In this document: in pieces, positions 12,943 to 14,988 of the stretch | How positions within the stretch are numbered: the first letter of the stretch is position 1 | Layout: every line of letters starts with the position of its first letter | Assembly (NCBI GenBank): GCA_902496665.1 | Contig: CABVBU010000046.1 | Location: forward strand, 1-14,988 | Length of the DNA: 14,988 bases | Direction: 5' to 3' | Source of the DNA: an uncultured Clostridium sp. | GTDB lineage: Bacteria > Bacillota > Clostridia > Lachnospirales > Lachnospiraceae | The notes under the pieces: generated by a model | What the model was told of the DNA's origin: nothing | Database searches by the model: none | The model's input: the letters and a program-made list of their open reading frames with translations, nothing else | Position numbers and translations under genes: made by a program

Positions 12943-13766
12943 TCCGGATGAAAGATATCTGCGTCAGCTTTCGCAGTGAGCGGCAGGAAAAGATCTTCGG
13001 TGTCAGCAGGACACAGGTACTGTTTGATGTGTCGTTATCCATCAAACGGGGAAGCTGCCTTGGAATCTTAGGTGAATCTGGAAGCGGAAAATCGACGCTT
13101 GGACGGGTGATCTGCGGTCTGTTAAAGCCGGACAGCGGGGAATACCTGCTGGAAGGGAAAAATGTATATGCGTCACGAGATGGAAAGAAGAAGCTTCAGA
13201 ACATGCTCAGCGTCGTATTCCAGGACTATACGACATCTGCGAACCCGCGGTTCAGGATCCGGGATATTCTGGCTGAAGGAATTCGGGTGAAGGAACGGAA
13301 GAACGGAAAAAAAACGGACCGGAGCGCGGAATACTGCAGACTTCTGGAGATAGTCGGTCTGGATGAGACGTTTCTCGACCGTTTTCCGCATGAGCTTTCG
13401 GGTGGACAGCTTCAGCGTGTCTGCATCGCCCGTGCCGTGGCGTGTGAGCCGGAGTTCATCCTGTTTGATGAGGCGATCTCATCCCTCGACGCACACACAC
13501 AGGTGCAGGTGATGGATCTCTTAAAGGAGCTGAAGGAGAAGCTGGGGCTGACGTATGTGTTTATCACCCACGACCTTACATCAGTCACATACCTTTGCGA
13601 CGAAGTCATGTTCTTATATAAAGGACGGATCACGGAACATATCCCGGTTTCTCGGATCGCGCAGACCACGGATATGTATGCGAGAAAACTGCTGGATTCC
13701 ATTATTGAGTTTGATGAAGAGTATGATGATGAAATGGACGTAAAAGGAAGTAAAGAAAGTGCATAG
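12939..13766 (+). CDS. nikE: NikE-like ABC transporter ATPase
   Basis: This is the second ATPase of the transporter, 275 residues. Walker A is GESGSGKS (45-52), the Q-loop is FQDYTTSANPR (94-104), the signature is LSGGQLQR (153-160), Walker B is FILFDE (173-178) and the switch is His211. After the Walker B glutamate the sequence reads AISSLD rather than the common PTSALD; E. coli NikE has AVSNLD at this place, so the change is a subfamily mark and supports nikE over oppF or dppF. The C-terminus ends in an unusually acidic tail (DEEYDDEMD, near residue 260). The ATG at 12939 overlaps the nikD stop as ATGA with AAAGGAGG upstream. The deacylase gene follows after 65 bp. Confidence 0.87.
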   Translation: MIRMKDICVSFRSERQEKIFGVSRTQVLFDVSLSIKRGSCLGILGESGSGKSTLGRVICGLLKPDSGEYLLEGKNVYASRDGKKKLQNMLSVVFQDYTTSANPRFRIRDILAEGIRVKERKNGKKTDRSAEYCRLLEIVGLDETFLDRFPHELSGGQLQRVCIARAVACEPEFILFDEAISSLDAHTQVQVMDLLKELKEKLGLTYVFITHDLTSVTYLCDEVMFLYKGRITEHIPVSRIAQTTDMYARKLLDSIIEFDEEYDDEMDVKGSKESA

Positions 13767-13831
13767 TAGCGGTGAGGGCATTGAACAGTTACAGTGCGCA
13801 GCAGAAAATATGCTCAGGAGGTGGCAGAAAT

Positions 13832-14782
13832 ATGCTGGAGATCGGAACGATCTGTGCAGAAGCAGGAGAAAAGAAGACAGGGTGGCTGGAAATAGAAGGC
13901 GGCGGACAGAAACTTCCGCTTACACTTATCTGCGGGGCGAAGGAAGGACCTACGCTCCTGATATCAGCGGGAATCCATGGCGCGGAATATATTGGCGTGC
14001 AGGTGCTCTCCGAGCTTTCCAGGGAACTTGATCCGAAGGAGATCTCAGGTAATGTGATCTGCCTTCATGTGGCGAATCCGTCTGCGTTCCGGGATTATGT
14101 CCGCTTTTTCGTGCCGGAGGACGGGAAGAACCTGAACCGGGTATTTCCGGGAAAAAAGGACGGAACATGGTCGGAGAGGATCGCATGGACGATCACGGAA
14201 GAGCTGCAGGCGAAAGCTGATTTTTATATCGATCTTCATGCGGGTGATACCAGTGAAGAAGTCATGCCGTTTGTCTACTATAATGTGGCGGCGGGAGAAA
14301 AGATCGCCGGAATCTCTGAAAACATGGCGATGGCGGCAGATATGAAGGTGCGTGCCAGCTCCACAGCGACCACCGGCGCCTACAGCAGCGCATGCCAGAG
14401 AGGTCTCCCTGCGATCCTTATGGAACGCGGAGGCGGCGGAAGATTTACGGACAGTGAAGTTCAGGCATATAAGCGGGATGTGAAGAATATTATGATCCGT
14501 GTGGGACTTCTTTCCGGTGAGGAGGTTCATACGGTACAGCAGAAGAATGTGACTAGAGCGGAGTATCTGGAGGCAGAGACAGATGGATTGTGGTATCCGG
14601 TATTTTCCGCAGGAGATGTGTTCGCGGGCGGCGAGATCCTTGGAACGGTGAGAGATATCTGGGGAAATCTTTTGCGGGAGTACCGGGCAGAGTATCCGGG
14701 AATTGTTCTGTACCAGACTGTGGGTCTTGGCGTGAAAGCAGGGGATCCGCTGATCGCTTATGGGGAATATGTGGATAGATAA
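13832..14782 (+). CDS. Succinylglutamate desuccinylase/aspartoacylase (AstE/AspA) family zinc hydrolase
   Basis: This 316-residue zinc enzyme belongs to a family that removes acyl groups from N-acyl amino acids, in the carboxypeptidase A fold. Zinc ligands are visible as GIHGAE (His49, Glu52) and DLHAGD (His136). NLNRVF (100-105) holds the substrate-binding Arg of the aspartoacylase type, and Glu198 in ILMERGGGG is the expected catalytic acid/base. Residues about 240-316 form the C-terminal beta domain (GLWYPVFSAGDVFAGGEILG). I start at the ATG at 13832, which has AGGAGG 10 nt upstream; an in-frame ATG 60 bases earlier lacks one and would add 20 non-family residues. It is last in the nik-like operon, 65 bp after nikE and before a strong terminator, so it probably acts on what the transporter imports, for example by deacylating or unloading the ligand. 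No signal peptide is seen; it should be cytoplasmic. Confidence 0.85.
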   Translation: MLEIGTICAEAGEKKTGWLEIEGGGQKLPLTLICGAKEGPTLLISAGIHGAEYIGVQVLSELSRELDPKEISGNVICLHVANPSAFRDYVRFFVPEDGKNLNRVFPGKKDGTWSERIAWTITEELQAKADFYIDLHAGDTSEEVMPFVYYNVAAGEKIAGISENMAMAADMKVRASSTATTGAYSSACQRGLPAILMERGGGGRFTDSEVQAYKRDVKNIMIRVGLLSGEEVHTVQQKNVTRAEYLEAETDGLWYPVFSAGDVFAGGEILGTVRDIWGNLLREYRAEYPGIVLYQTVGLGVKAGDPLIAYGEYVDR

Positions 14783-14810
14783 ATGATAGATGTGAAATGA
14801 AAATGTCAAT

Positions 14811-14869
14811 AAAAAGCCATTTTATGGGAAAGTCCTGAAATTCAGGAGATATCCATAAAATGGCTTTTT
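14811..14869 (+). terminator. Nested terminator at the end of the nik-like operon
   Basis: A perfect 17-bp stem (14811-14827 with 14853-14869, AAAAAGCCATTTTATGG and its complement) encloses a second perfect 7-bp stem, TCCTGAA/TTCAGGA (14833-14847). The right arm ends in TTTTT and the left begins with AAAAA, so it can work in both directions. Confidence 0.88.
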
Positions 14870-14988
14870 GTGCTGCTATGCATACGAAAGAAGCTGCCGG
14901 CGGCAGAGGTTTCGCAGGTGCGCATTGGGACAAACAGGATAGTCAAGCGGATATTCGCAATCCGCTTCGCTACTTGCTCATAACCGAA
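14870..14988. other. 3' end of the window with no assigned gene
   Basis: No convincing coding region is seen after the terminator. The only structure is an 8-bp inverted repeat AAGCGGAT/ATCCGCTT at 14945-14967 with a 7-nt centre and no T-run. It could belong to the leader of a gene beyond the window. Confidence 0.4.

Noticed and set aside
8609..13766. Oligopeptide (opp) or dipeptide (dpp) transporter
   Set aside because: Sequence blocks in the binding protein, the SGGMLQR signature in the first ATPase and the DEAxSxLD form in the second all favour the nik branch, although peptide or opine transport is not excluded.
14945..14967. Inverted repeat AAGCGGAT/ATCCGCTT as a terminator or attachment site
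   Set aside because: There is no T-run, no second copy in the window and no recombinase gene. It may be part of the leader of a gene outside the window.

Overview
The window looks like chromosome from an anaerobic Gram-positive gut bacterium of the class Clostridia, most likely Lachnospiraceae. Reasons: strong GGAGG-type ribosome binding sites before nearly every gene, moderate base composition, hairpin-plus-T terminators, and an alanine/serine-rich lipoprotein linker on the binding protein. This placement is inferred from style and gene content; no rRNA or other marker gene is present.

Layout. (1) 1-1278: the 3' part of an ATZ/TRZ-type amidohydrolase, closed by a clear terminator. (2) 1315-2797, plus strand: an AT-rich two-gene unit. 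It encodes an HTH-XRE protein fused to a DUF3990-like ADP-ribosyltransferase (ART) domain, followed by a 170-residue partner, and its promoter contains a tandem repeat. (3) 2856-4668, minus strand: a MarR regulator and a MATE efflux pump, arranged like mepR-mepA. (4) 4795-6219, minus strand: a second unit made of a stand-alone ART protein of the same family and a partner carrying a C-terminal HTH-XRE domain. It is driven by a promoter whose spacer is a perfect palindrome. (5) 6237-7226, minus strand: a RelA/SpoT-type alarmone synthetase, divergent from (6) a LysR regulator at 7376-8284. (7) 8501-14869, plus strand: a complete nickel-transporter-like ABC operon (nikABCDE order) followed by a zinc-dependent AstE/AspA-family deacylase, ending at a nested terminator.

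The most notable content is the pair of units in (2) and (4). Their two toxin-like proteins align with each other along the ART domain, and their two partner proteins align through a roughly 110-residue domain containing YWxG and PYHxxD motifs. The DNA-binding HTH is fused to the toxin in one unit and to the partner in the other. Both units are toxin-first. I read them as two versions of one toxin-antitoxin family in which the autoregulatory HTH has moved between partners. I know of no characterised system with this partner domain; the toxin-antitoxin role is inferred from architecture.

The second story is regulatory. The LysR gene and the nik operon share a candidate binding site (GTNAG-N6-CTAAC) placed in the spacer of each promoter. 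This predicts that this LysR, rather than a NikR repressor, controls a NikA-like uptake system. In that NikA, the residue aligned with the nickel-binding histidine of E. coli NikA appears to be tyrosine, so its true ligand is open.
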